A stretch of DNA of 9,468 bases from Candidatus Shapirobacteria bacterium (GTDB lineage: Bacteria > Patescibacteriota > Microgenomatia > UBA12405). The notes below the pieces were generated by a model, which was not told where the DNA came from, searched no databases, and saw only the letters and a program-made list of their open reading frames with translations. Position 1 is the first letter of the stretch. Each line of letters opens with the position of its first letter. This document shows positions 1-6,587 of the stretch, in pieces. Location: the NCBI GenBank assembly GCA_003647605.1, contig QMND01000016.1, forward strand, positions 1 through 9,468, in the 5' to 3' direction. The translations under genes were made by a program, and so were the position numbers.

Positions 1-1
1 C

Positions 2-583
2 AACTATCTTCAACAAGTTATTGACATTGCCCAACAACTAGGTCTGAATTCATCTAATTACATTTTCGACCCAACTATGGTTCGAGGTCTAGACTACTAC
101 ACTGGACCCATCTTTGAAACCTATGTCAAAAAACCTCAAATCGGTTCAGTTACCGGTGGCGGTCGCTACAATAACCTAATTGCTGATTTAGGTGGTCCTC
201 AAATTTCTGCTGTTGGTACTACTCTAGGTCTAGACAGAATCGTTGATACCATTATCGATCAGCAACTGTTAACCAACAAATTAGAACATGGTTCTATCAA
301 AGTCCTAATTGCCAATTTCGGTCTACCAAGTCAACCCCAATGTCTAAATTTAGCTACTATCTTGCGACAAAAAAACATCAATACTCTTGTCTATCCCTAT
401 CCCGATAAATTAACCAAACAAATCAAACTAGCCCTATCTAAATCAATCCCCTATTTAGTCATTTTAGGGCCTGATGAAATTAAAAACAATAACTATACCC
501 TCAAAAATCTCAATAATCGCCAACAACAAAGTTTAGACTTGGATCAACTCATTTATCAGTTACAATCACCTAAAAATAGCTAG
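2..583 (+). CDS. hisS: Histidyl-tRNA synthetase, C-terminal part (5' end outside window)
   Basis: This is the last 193 codons of a class II aminoacyl-tRNA synthetase that charges tRNA-His. The reading frame is open from base 2, so the gene starts before the window; the ATG at 77 is internal. The histidine-binding motif VRGLDYYTGPIFE, the glycine-rich GGGRYNNLI strand and class II motif 3 (GTTLGLDRI, with the Arg that contacts ATP) are all visible. They are followed by an anticodon-binding domain of about 90 residues beginning near IKVLIANFG (codons for it run from about 298). This is the normal HisRS order, and the C-terminus has about the usual length. It ends in TAG, 36 bases before rpmE, and is co-directional with rpmE and prfA, forming a small translation cluster. 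The identification is secure; only the N-terminal catalytic half is missing from view. Confidence 0.95.
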   Translation, partial: NYLQQVIDIAQQLGLNSSNYIFDPTMVRGLDYYTGPIFETYVKKPQIGSVTGGGRYNNLIADLGGPQISAVGTTLGLDRIVDTIIDQQLLTNKLEHGSIKVLIANFGLPSQPQCLNLATILRQKNINTLVYPYPDKLTKQIKLALSKSIPYLVILGPDEIKNNNYTLKNLNNRQQQSLDLDQLIYQLQSPKNS

Positions 584-606
584 TTCCTAATTAGCAATTT
601 CTAAGG

Positions 607-612
607 TATAAT
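607..612 (+). promoter_or_regulatory. Candidate -10 box (TATAAT) for rpmE, placed for a leaderless transcript
   Basis: A perfect TATAAT lies in the 36-base gap after hisS. Exactly seven bases separate it from the A of the rpmE ATG, so a typical start site would fall on the ATG itself. The matching -35 position (584-589, TTCCTA) is poor, and no extended TG is present. The hexamer match and position are seen directly; promoter activity is inferred. Confidence 0.45.
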
Positions 613-619
613 TGCCTCT

Positions 620-889
620 ATGAAACAAGGAATACATCCTACCTACTACAATAACTGCCAAGTCACCTGTGCCTGTGGCAACAGCTTCACAACCGGTTCT
701 ACTCTTAAAGAAATAAAAGTAGAAATTTGTTCTAAATGCCATCCATTCTTTACTGGGGAACAATCGTTTGCCGATACTAAAGGTAGAATTGAAAAATTCA
801 AAGAAAAAGTAGCTAAAGGCAAGGCTTACAAAAGTAAAAAAGGCAAAAAGACTAAAAAAAGCAAAAAAACCAAAACTAAAAAATTGTGA
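620..889 (+). CDS. rpmE: 50S ribosomal protein L31, zinc-binding form with lysine-rich tail
   Basis: This is ribosomal protein L31 of the large subunit, which helps bridge the 50S central protuberance and the 30S head. The N-terminus [10 protein letters not shown] and the Cys set C17, C19, C37 and C40 match the zinc-containing (C+) type of L31. The core ends near residue 58. Residues 60-89 form an unusually long, almost purely Lys/Ser/Thr/Gly tail, giving 89 residues against roughly 65-75 in most bacteria; it probably contacts rRNA. The ATG start is chosen because the L31 N-terminus is complete. No clear Shine-Dalgarno precedes it, but a TATAAT box lies seven bases upstream. The TGA stop overlaps the GTG start of prfA (GTGA at 886-889), suggesting translational coupling. 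rpmE next to prfA is a common bacterial arrangement. Confidence 0.95.
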   Translation: MKQGIHPTYYNNCQVTCACGNSFTTGSTLKEIKVEICSKCHPFFTGEQSFADTKGRIEKFKEKVAKGKAYKSKKGKKTKKSKKTKTKKL

Positions 890-1587
890 CCACCATTAAT
901 CCTAATATAGCCATCCTTGAATTTCGACCTGGAGTTGGAGGTGATGAAGCTTCATTATGGGCTGACGATTTAATGAAAATGTATATCCGTTATGCCAATA
1001 AAACCGGTTGGAAAGTTAAACAACTCAATTCAAATATCATCCAAATCAAAGGCTTTGATGCTTTCGACCAATTAAAACATGAAATTGGCACTCATCGAGT
1101 CCAACGGATTCCAGCTACTGAAAAACGAGGTCGAATTCACACTTCTACTGCTACTGTAGCCGTTCTACCTCAAGTAAACACTCAAAACATCAAAATAAAT
1201 CCTTCTGATATAGAAGTCACCGCTTCTAGAGCTGGTGGAGCCGGAGGTCAAAATGTTAACAAAGTTTCCACTGCTGTCCGTCTCACCCACAAACCAACAG
1301 GTTTAACCTTTTCTGTCCGCCAAGAAAGATCTCAACAACAAAACCGAGAAATTGCTATGAAACTTTTAGCTTCTAAACTGTGGCAAATAGAACAAGACGA
1401 AAAACAAGGCAAAATTTCAACAGCTAGATCGGCTATTGGCCAAGCTAAACGAGCTGAAAAAATCCGAACTTACAACTATGCCCGTAATCAAGTCAAAGAT
1501 CATCGAATTAATAAATCCTTTAACTTAGACAAAATCCTCAACGGCGATCTCACCAACCTTCTCCTTCAACTAACTGAACTAGACTAA
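886..1587 (+). CDS. prfA: Peptide chain release factor 1, short form lacking N-terminal domain 1
   Basis: This is a class I release factor that reads UAA/UAG and triggers peptidyl-tRNA hydrolysis in the ribosome. Residues 8-22 ([15 protein letters not shown]) start the domain 2 fold. The RF1-specific codon-reading tripeptide PAT is at 76-78, followed by GRIHTS at 82-87, which separates it from RF2 (SPF). The catalytic GGQ is at 120-122, and the C-terminal RTYNY/DHRIN region is intact. It has 233 residues versus about 360 usually. Compared with E. coli RF1 (GGQ at 233-235 from memory) about 113 N-terminal residues, the whole of domain 1, are absent. They cannot lie upstream, since rpmE occupies that sequence in another frame and overlaps by four bases. 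The start is GTG at 886; the next in-frame ATG would remove the GGDEA segment. It converges on the htrA-like gene with only three bases between stops. Confidence 0.92.
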   Translation: MTTINPNIAILEFRPGVGGDEASLWADDLMKMYIRYANKTGWKVKQLNSNIIQIKGFDAFDQLKHEIGTHRVQRIPATEKRGRIHTSTATVAVLPQVNTQNIKINPSDIEVTASRAGGAGGQNVNKVSTAVRLTHKPTGLTFSVRQERSQQQNREIAMKLLASKLWQIEQDEKQGKISTARSAIGQAKRAEKIRTYNYARNQVKDHRINKSFNLDKILNGDLTNLLLQLTELD

Positions 1588-1590
1588 CTT

Positions 1591-2766
1591 TTATTCCTTT
1601 CTCTTTTCCAACTTAACCACCATCATCTTTTCTTTCCCGTCTCTCCACACCTTCACCTTAACTTTATCCCCTATCTTCTTTTTATTTACTATCCTAACCA
1701 AACTACCTCTCTTGTCACTATTCAACCTATTACCATCAATCTCAATAATAATATCACCATCCTCAATTCCTGCCTTATCAGCTGGACTATCTTCTAACAC
1801 CTCCTGAACATAAGCCCCTTGAGGTACCTCATTCAACAAAGCTGATTTTTTGGAAATCATTCTATAAGCCACCCCTAAATATGGCCTATCAAACTCACCT
1901 GTTTCTTTAAAATTATCAATTGACTCTTTAACCAAATTAATTGGCAAAGCAAAACCAATATTCTCAGCCACTCTAGACACGGCCACATTAACCCCAATCA
2001 CTCTACCACTAGAATCCAACAACGGTCCACCCGAATTGCCAGGATTAATGGCCGCATCCGTCTGAATTACATTATCCAATTTTTCAGAACCCTCAAAACC
2101 AGAACCAGCCACAATCCCTCTACCCAAACCTGACACCACCCCTGTCGTTACTGTCGATCTAAACTCACCCAAAGCTGTCCCAATGGCAATCACTGTCTGC
2201 CCTACCTTCAATTTATCCGAATCCCCCATCTTTATAGCTTTTAATCCACTCTTATCCACCTTCAAAATAGCTAAATCAGTCACTGGGTCTCTGTAAATAT
2301 TTTTAACTTCAAGAACTTCCTCGTCGTTAGTTATTATCTTATATTTTGCCTCAGTATCAGCCACCACATGCTTATTAGTTACAATCAAACCATCACTGCT
2401 AATTACAAAACCACTACCAATATCCTGCTCTGTTTTCTCCGTCTTTTTCTCACTTTTATCTCTTGGTGATAAACCAAAAAAATCTCCCCAAAAATCCATA
2501 CCTCCAAACAAATTGTCCCTCAATACTCTAGTTTTACTAATTGAAACTGTCACTACACTAGAACCCACCTTGTCAACCACATTCGTCACTACCGACTCTT
2601 CGTTAAGCACCTGCCTATCTATCACTGTCAATGGTCCACCATCTCTTGTTTTTACTCCCCACTTCTTAAACATCCAAGCCCCAATAACCATCGAAAGCAT
2701 CATTAAAAAACCAACCAACACTCCACCCCAAAAAGATGCATTTATTAATTTTTTCTTATTAGCCAT
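1591..2766 (-). CDS. HtrA/DegP-family membrane-anchored serine protease with one PDZ domain
   Basis: This is a trypsin-like (S1C) envelope protease and chaperone that degrades misfolded exported proteins. A basic N-terminus (NKKK) is followed by a single hydrophobic segment at about residues 12-33, with no signal peptidase site apparent, so it is probably an N-terminal anchor with the protease outside the membrane. The catalytic triad is complete: H133 in TNKHVV, D164 in DPVTDLAIL and S245 in NPGNSGGPLL. A charged linker with many Lys/Glu (about 102-114) sits before the protease core. A PDZ domain covers about 290-390 (start PYLGV, then GAYVQEV and AGIEDGDIIIEIDG). The 391-residue length fits single-PDZ HtrA-like proteins. 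It is the last gene of the minus-strand block, 41 bases after ctpA, and may have its own promoter in that gap. The exact paralogue (DegP, DegQ, DegS or HtrA) cannot be told. Confidence 0.95.
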   Translation of the reverse strand: MANKKKLINASFWGGVLVGFLMMLSMVIGAWMFKKWGVKTRDGGPLTVIDRQVLNEESVVTNVVDKVGSSVVTVSISKTRVLRDNLFGGMDFWGDFFGLSPRDKSEKKTEKTEQDIGSGFVISSDGLIVTNKHVVADTEAKYKIITNDEEVLEVKNIYRDPVTDLAILKVDKSGLKAIKMGDSDKLKVGQTVIAIGTALGEFRSTVTTGVVSGLGRGIVAGSGFEGSEKLDNVIQTDAAINPGNSGGPLLDSSGRVIGVNVAVSRVAENIGFALPINLVKESIDNFKETGEFDRPYLGVAYRMISKKSALLNEVPQGAYVQEVLEDSPADKAGIEDGDIIIEIDGNRLNSDKRGSLVRIVNKKKIGDKVKVKVWRDGKEKMMVVKLEKRKE

Positions 2767-2774
2767 ATTAATTT

Positions 2775-2801
2775 TTTATACCTTTTTTTAAAAAAATTCA
2801 A
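2775..2801 (-). promoter_or_regulatory. Candidate promoter for the htrA-like gene
   Basis: In the 41-base gap after ctpA, the minus strand reads TTGAAT (2801-2796), a 15-base spacer, then TATAAA (2780-2775), eight bases before the ATG. The -10 matches 5 of 6 and the -35 matches 4 of 6, but the spacer is short of the usual 17. The AT-rich context makes chance matches likely. Confidence 0.3.
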
Positions 2802-2807
2802 GACCAA

Positions 2808-3986
2808 TTATTTACCCAACTCTTGATAAACTTTTTCATAAGCTGGATCGTCTTTCTCATAATTCCACTTAACTTCCACATCGGCCGAAACCCCCTCCCC
2901 GTGTATGTTTTTACCACCAGGCAACAACCATTTAGCAATAGTTATATGTAAACCACTTCCATCCTTAAATTCCTCTGGTCTTTGCACCGTCCCCTTACCA
3001 AAACTTTGCTCACCCACCAGTTTAGCTCTACCCCTTTCTTTCAAACAACCCGCCAAAATCTCTGTTGCCGAAGCACTCCCACCATTAATCAAAACCACCA
3101 ACTTGTCTTTCAACAATCTCCCTTTTGACCTATCCACATTATAAACTTCCACTTCACCATTACTCGACTCTTGTTTAGTCACCACCCCGTCTTCCAAAAA
3201 ATCAGAAGCTACCATTACACTAGCATCCAAAAAACCACCTGGATTATTTCTCAAATCCAAAACTATTCCATCCCTATTTTTTTTAGCCAATATTTCTTTA
3301 ACCACCTCATCCCATTCTTGATACAACCTATCGCTAAACTTAGATAAGCTCAACCAAGCTATTTCTTTATTACCTCTCTTTTTCCACTCTAATTCCACAC
3401 TAGGTACCACAATATTACCTCTCTTTAAAACCACATCAAAAGCTTCGTTTTTACCTTTTCTCAAAATTTTCAAAGTCACCTCACTTCCAATCTCACCTCT
3501 AATCAAATTAACCGCCTCACTCAAACTAATTCCACTAGTATCTTTATCAATCCCTTTATTTTTATCTACGATTTTCAAAATCAAATCCCCAGCCTTCAAA
3601 CCAGCTTTATCGGCTGGAGTTTTACTCAAAGGAGCTATAACTGCCAAAGTCTTATCTTTGTAACCCAAAGCAATTCCCACCCCCCCAAATTCTCCAGCTA
3701 AATCCTCCCTACTAGCCTTATTGTCACTAGGTGGCAAAAAGACAGTATAAGGATCATCTAAAGAATCCACCAAACCAGCCACCATTCCATACTTCATCTT
3801 GTCATCAACAATCTTATCTTTATTTAAATAATCTTTTTTTAACAAAGACCTAACCTGCCAAGCCAAAGACAAATCCAATGGATCACCTCTTTTATCCATC
3901 ACACTTCGCTGACCCCACCTAAAAGCCGAAACCGAAAACAAAGCTAGAACAAAAACATATACGGCAATATTTCTTATTTTTTTCAT
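2808..3986 (-). CDS. ctpA: Carboxy-terminal processing protease (S41 family, CtpA/Prc type)
   Basis: This is an envelope serine protease of peptidase family S41, which cleaves C-terminal tails of exported or membrane proteins using a Ser-Lys dyad. Counting from the ATG at 3986, residues 2-20 give a short basic then hydrophobic segment (signal anchor). A PDZ domain covers about 95-190 (GGVGIALG, AGLKAGDLILKI). The catalytic domain shows DLRNNPGG (about 244-251), the nucleophile S306 in GGSASATE and the general base K331 in GEQSFGKGTVQ, exactly 25 apart as in known Ctp proteases. The 392-residue length is normal. A GTG lies immediately before the ATG and could add one Met. The gene sits six to nine bases after the upstream unknown gene and is followed by another PDZ protease, so the two probably act together in envelope protein turnover. 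Substrates are unknown. Confidence 0.93.
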   Translation of the reverse strand: MKKIRNIAVYVFVLALFSVSAFRWGQRSVMDKRGDPLDLSLAWQVRSLLKKDYLNKDKIVDDKMKYGMVAGLVDSLDDPYTVFLPPSDNKASREDLAGEFGGVGIALGYKDKTLAVIAPLSKTPADKAGLKAGDLILKIVDKNKGIDKDTSGISLSEAVNLIRGEIGSEVTLKILRKGKNEAFDVVLKRGNIVVPSVELEWKKRGNKEIAWLSLSKFSDRLYQEWDEVVKEILAKKNRDGIVLDLRNNPGGFLDASVMVASDFLEDGVVTKQESSNGEVEVYNVDRSKGRLLKDKLVVLINGGSASATEILAGCLKERGRAKLVGEQSFGKGTVQRPEEFKDGSGLHITIAKWLLPGGKNIHGEGVSADVEVKWNYEKDDPAYEKVYQELGK

Positions 3987-3995
3987 CACAACTAT

Positions 3996-4769
3996 TTATT
4001 CTACTACAAACAAAAGCCTTTTTTTGTCCGAATTAAATAATACTCGATGTCTTTTGTTTTTATCCAAAAACTTATATAAGTCACTTAAAATATGCTTATT
4101 CACCACAAATATAGGAATCTCCGATTCTATTTGCCTATCTTTTTCCTTCCCATTCAACCAAACAATTGCTTTAGCCCCCAATACTTCTGCTTTAGTCACC
4201 AAAGCTTGATCTAAATCATCAACCAAAATCACTTCCCCTTCAACCATACCCACTAAATCTCTAGTTTTCTTTAATACATTTAAAGATAAATTTCCCCAAC
4301 CCTTACCTCCAACCAATACCTCTACTTCTAATTCTATAGCTTCAAATTCCAATTTAATTTTCCCTTTTTCTGCTTTTATAACCTTAGCCTTAACTGGAGA
4401 TAAAATTTCTATTCTATCTTTATTTTTTACTTTAAATTTTAAATTAGCCATTTCGTCTACCTCTAATAATTTGCCACTCAAAGGAAATTGCAAGTATTTT
4501 TTCTTTAACCAACCTTTCTTCATCAATAAATCACCTGCTTCTACTGTCTTAGATAAATAACTATTCAAGGCTGATTTTACCTCTTCTACTGACCAATCAC
4601 CTACCCAATCCACCGCCAAACACTCTTTTATTTTCTCTTTTCTAGCTCTCAATAAAACCGTATTTCTATCAACTAACTCCCCTTTTTTGACCATAAACTC
4701 ATAGTTGTTATCAGAAAAATCTACTCTCCACTCAGCCAATACCTTATCCAACTTATTTTTTTTCGACAT
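3996..4769 (-). CDS. Hypothetical protein, beta-rich, barrel-like, function unknown
   Basis: I do not recognise this 257-residue protein. It has no signal peptide, membrane segment or cysteine cluster (one Cys near residue 50). Two stretches look like halves of a biotinyl/lipoyl-type barrel or KOW-like beta structure: a segment with GELVDRNTVLLRAR (about 30-43), and a longer one with EAGDLL, FPLSGKLLEVDE and ILSPVKAKVIKAEKGKIKLEFE (about 77-143), ending in GGKGWGNLSL. The C-terminal third (about 178-257) alternates beta strands and helices: EGEVILVDD, a helix, GAKAIVWL, IPIFVVN, a helix, HRVLF and RLLFVVE. That pattern suggests a small alpha/beta domain. There is no Lys-Met-Lys lipoylation motif. 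It lies between rpsR and ctpA, close to both, so it is probably cotranscribed with the proteases. The ATG at 4769 is preferred over a TTG directly before it. Confidence 0.8.
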   Translation of the reverse strand: MSKKNKLDKVLAEWRVDFSDNNYEFMVKKGELVDRNTVLLRARKEKIKECLAVDWVGDWSVEEVKSALNSYLSKTVEAGDLLMKKGWLKKKYLQFPLSGKLLEVDEMANLKFKVKNKDRIEILSPVKAKVIKAEKGKIKLEFEAIELEVEVLVGGKGWGNLSLNVLKKTRDLVGMVEGEVILVDDLDQALVTKAEVLGAKAIVWLNGKEKDRQIESEIPIFVVNKHILSDLYKFLDKNKRHRVLFNSDKKRLLFVVE

Positions 4770-4775
4770 CAACTA

Positions 4776-4784
4776 ATTGTAGCA
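4776..4784 (-). promoter_or_regulatory. Candidate extended -10 box (TGCTACAAT) before the unknown gene
   Basis: In the short gap after rpsR the minus strand carries TGC followed by TACAAT (4781-4776), a 5-of-6 -10 hexamer with an extended TGN. Seven bases then lead to the ATG at 4769, the same distance as for the TATAAT before rpmE. The -35 region is weak. If active, it would give the unknown protein and the proteases a leaderless start separate from rpsF-ssb-rpsR. Confidence 0.35.
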
Positions 4785-4796
4785 AGACTCGGACAT

Positions 4797-5042
4797 TCAA
4801 TCCAATTTAACCACAAAAGGCAACAAAGCCAAATGTCTAGCTCTCTTAATAGCTTCGGTTAAAAGTTTCTGATGCTTAGCACAAACACCAGTTATACTTC
4901 TAGGTAAAATCCTTCCTCTGGGTGACAAATACTCCTTCAAAGACTCATAGTCTTCCCACTTAATAGTGGTTACCTTAGTCTTACAAAAAGGACAAACATT
5001 AGATCTAGCCCTTTTTCTTAAATTCTTCTTTCTTCTTTTCAT
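4797..5042 (-). CDS. rpsR: 30S ribosomal protein S18, zinc-ligand form
   Basis: This is small-subunit protein S18, which binds with S6 on the 30S platform. At 81 residues it has family-typical size. A basic N-terminus (KRRKKNLRKRARS) precedes C17-x2-C20, and the core carries LKEYLSPRGRILPRSITGVCAKHQ, where C54 and H57 complete a plausible four-ligand zinc site (C+ form). The C-terminus RARHLALLPFV is the conserved rRNA-binding helix and tail. It lies 12 bases after ssb in the normal rpsF-ssb-rpsR order. No Shine-Dalgarno is visible before its ATG (preceding bases TTTTAATAAAAA), so it is probably translated by coupling or by an unstructured AT-rich leader. Confidence 0.96.
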   Translation of the reverse strand: MKRRKKNLRKRARSNVCPFCKTKVTTIKWEDYESLKEYLSPRGRILPRSITGVCAKHQKLLTEAIKRARHLALLPFVVKLD

Positions 5043-5054
5043 TTTTTATTAAAA

Positions 5055-5609
5055 TTAAAAAGGTATTTCTTCCCCCTCTTCTTCTTTAATTTCAACTTTA
5101 TCTTCTTTTTTGGATTTTTCCTTTTTTTCTGCTTTCTTAGCATCTATTTCCTCAACCACATCACCCAAATCGTCAGGAATAATAATATCCTCAACCTGAC
5201 CAGAAGTTACCTCGGTTGCCTCTGCTGTACCAACCCCAGCGTCCACCCCATCAGTGTAAACCTCCGCTCTTTTAGTAGAGCTCAACAAAATCATATCATC
5301 AATAACAATCTCAGCAATTTGCTTTTTCTGCCCATCTTGAGTTGTCCATTCTCTGTATTGCAACCTACCAGCCACATAAACCCTAGTCCCTTTCTTCAAT
5401 AATTGTGAACAAAGTTCGGCTAATTTATTCCAAGCTACTATCCGATGAAATTGGGCATCCTCTCTTTTATCTCCCTGTTTGGTTGTCCAACTTCTATTAG
5501 TAGCCATTCCAAAAGAAATCACCGCCATACCTCCCGGCGTATATCTTAACTCAGGATCCCTGGTTAAATTACCAATTAAAGTTACACGATTTAGACATCT
5601 ACTAGGCAT
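5055..5609 (-). CDS. ssb: Single-stranded DNA-binding protein
   Basis: This is SSB, which coats single-stranded DNA in replication, recombination and repair and recruits partners by its C-terminal tip. Residues 5-111 form the OB fold, beginning NRVTLIGNLTRDPELRYTPGG, with the aromatic W60 in FHRIVAWNKLAE and the GRLQYREW strand. The linker (about 112-175) is Glu/Lys/Val-rich rather than the usual Gly/Gln-rich type. The tip EEIPF matches the conserved DDIPF-like peptide that binds SSB-interacting proteins, possibly including the recombination proteins of this cluster. The 184-residue length is ordinary. It is the only gene in the window with a clean Shine-Dalgarno (GGAG, six bases before ATG), placed right after the rpsF stop, so it is efficiently translated within the S6-SSB-S18 operon. 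Confidence 0.96.
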   Translation of the reverse strand: MPSRCLNRVTLIGNLTRDPELRYTPGGMAVISFGMATNRSWTTKQGDKREDAQFHRIVAWNKLAELCSQLLKKGTRVYVAGRLQYREWTTQDGQKKQIAEIVIDDMILLSSTKRAEVYTDGVDAGVGTAEATEVTSGQVEDIIIPDDLGDVVEEIDAKKAEKKEKSKKEDKVEIKEEEGEEIPF

Positions 5610-5615
5610 TCTATT

Positions 5616-5619
5616 CTCC
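5616..5619 (-). promoter_or_regulatory. Shine-Dalgarno of ssb (GGAG)
   Basis: GGAG follows directly on the rpsF TAA stop and lies six bases before the ssb ATG. It fixes the ssb start. It stands out because the other visible start codons lack a comparable signal. Confidence 0.7.
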
Positions 5620-5922
5620 TTAAATTTTTAAAATTAAATAACGCATAATTCTTTTTTGTCTATTTAAAAATACATTAAATCCGTCCATTTTCGCTTCCTC
5701 GCCTGTCTTAAATTTCATCTCCCATAATTCCAATTTATCAAATTTCCTAATTTTGTAAACCAAATTCTTAACTCCCAAACTAACCGGCTGATCAAACACA
5801 AAAGCAAACTCCTTTCCGGCATCTTCTATGGCATCAAAAATTGCATCTCTATCAGCATCCTTCAAACTGGGACTAAGTTCAAAAATTAAGCGATAAGACC
5901 ATTTTCCTTTATCTTTTGACAT
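5620..5922 (-). CDS. rpsF: 30S ribosomal protein S6
   Basis: This is small-subunit protein S6, partner of S18 on the 30S platform. The 100 residues show the S6 ferredoxin-like pattern: first strand WSYRLIFEL, a helix from about 20 to 36, then KNLVYKIRKFDKLELWEMKFKT, corresponding to the strand region that carries the 'K-L-A-Y-x-I' signature in other species. A basic C-terminal segment (LNRQKRIMRYLILKI) matches the conserved final helix and strand. The identification rests on this pattern together with position before ssb and rpsR. It is the first gene of the operon, preceded by 113 bases of AT-rich sequence that probably contains the promoter. I see no CCG-bulged hairpin of the S6:S18 autoregulatory type in the leader. 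The start ATG has only a weak GGA about ten bases upstream. Confidence 0.93.
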   Translation of the reverse strand: MSKDKGKWSYRLIFELSPSLKDADRDAIFDAIEDAGKEFAFVFDQPVSLGVKNLVYKIRKFDKLELWEMKFKTGEEAKMDGFNVFLNRQKRIMRYLILKI

Positions 5923-6035
5923 AAAAACTCATTCCAAATTATCAACTCTTTTATTTAACTTTTTTCTTTAATTTAATAAATTATTCAACTAACTTTATTA
6001 TTTTACCAAATCAAAATCAAATTACCACTACTAAG
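5923..6035 (-). other. AT-rich intergenic leader upstream of rpsF
   Basis: This is the longest non-coding stretch in the window (113 bases). On the minus strand it contains TTGATT (6020-6015), a 17-base spacer and TAAAGT (5997-5992), a 4-of-6 plus 4-of-6 promoter match. There is also a short AATAA/TTATT inverted repeat. No GC-rich terminator for the upstream gene and no recognisable S6:S18 leader structure is present. A promoter somewhere here is likely, but its exact location is not secure. Confidence 0.4.
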
Positions 6036-6578
6036 TTATTCCCCTTTCTTACCAAACTCACCCGTAGCACTCATTTCCTCCATCGATGGTTTCCTTTTAC
6101 CTCTCTTAAAAGCCCCACCCCTTTGTTTCTTTTTCTTATGTGAAGGTGTTCCCGCCTCTTCAACCGCCATTCTCCTTCTCTCTTCTTCTTGTTTCTTTCT
6201 TTGCTTCTCGGCTTCCAACCTTCTTTTTTCTTCTTCCTCCTCCTGTCTTTTCTTCTTTTTTCTTAATTCTTCCATCTCAGCCGACACATTTCTACCTTTC
6301 TCTCTCATAGCCATTGACTGCCTTAGTTCTTTCATTTCCTGCTTTTTTTTCATTTCTTCGGCCATTCTAGCTTCATTCATTTCAGCAGGATTCATGGCCT
6401 TAGCTCCACCCAACCACTCATCTGCCCAATTACTTTTTTTATTACCCCCAGCACCACCTGCTTCTTTCCCTGTTTTAACCCCTATCACTCCAAAAGCTTC
6501 TTGTTTCAATTGTTCTCCCAATTCCGTCCCTATACTCTTTAAACCCACCAATACCTGTTTAGGAATTGTTTTAGCCAT
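6036..6578 (-). CDS. Hypothetical charged coiled-coil protein between recR and rpsF
   Basis: I do not recognise this 180-residue protein. An amphipathic N-terminal segment (about 1-34, IPKQVLVGLKSIGTELGEQL) is followed by a Gly-rich turn (35-47), a tryptophan motif WADEWLGG (51-58), and a long run of Lys/Arg/Glu/Met at about 62-140 with strong coiled-coil character. A very basic patch (HKKKKQRGGAFKRGKRK, 147-163) and a short tail containing TGEFGKK close it. There is no Cys, signal peptide or membrane segment. The basic patch suggests nucleic acid or ribosome binding, but this is inference from composition. It starts nine bases after the recR stop, so it is presumably cotranscribed with dnaX-ybaB-recR. 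Its sequence is low in complexity, yet it has ordered ends and a coherent frame, so it is a real gene rather than a shadow. Confidence 0.8.
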   Translation of the reverse strand: MAKTIPKQVLVGLKSIGTELGEQLKQEAFGVIGVKTGKEAGGAGGNKKSNWADEWLGGAKAMNPAEMNEARMAEEMKKKQEMKELRQSMAMREKGRNVSAEMEELRKKKKRQEEEEEKRRLEAEKQRKKQEEERRRMAVEEAGTPSHKKKKQRGGAFKRGKRKPSMEEMSATGEFGKKGE

Positions 6579-6587
6579 ACTTTTATT

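Noticed and set aside
620..889. Hidden RF1 domain 1 upstream of the GTG start, joined by frameshift in the A-runs
   Set aside because: The upstream sequence is a complete L31 with its zinc cysteines, not RF1 helices.
2513..2791. Open + strand frame opposite the start of the htrA-like gene
   Set aside because: Antisense shadow of a gene with full catalytic triad; composition is Thr/Ser/Pro-rich with no family pattern.
2905..3144. Open + strand frame opposite ctpA
   Set aside because: Lies wholly inside the S41 catalytic domain on the other strand; no independent support.
5923..6035. S6:S18 autoregulatory leader motif
   Set aside because: No CCG-bulged hairpin or GC-containing stem is visible in the 113-base AT-rich leader.
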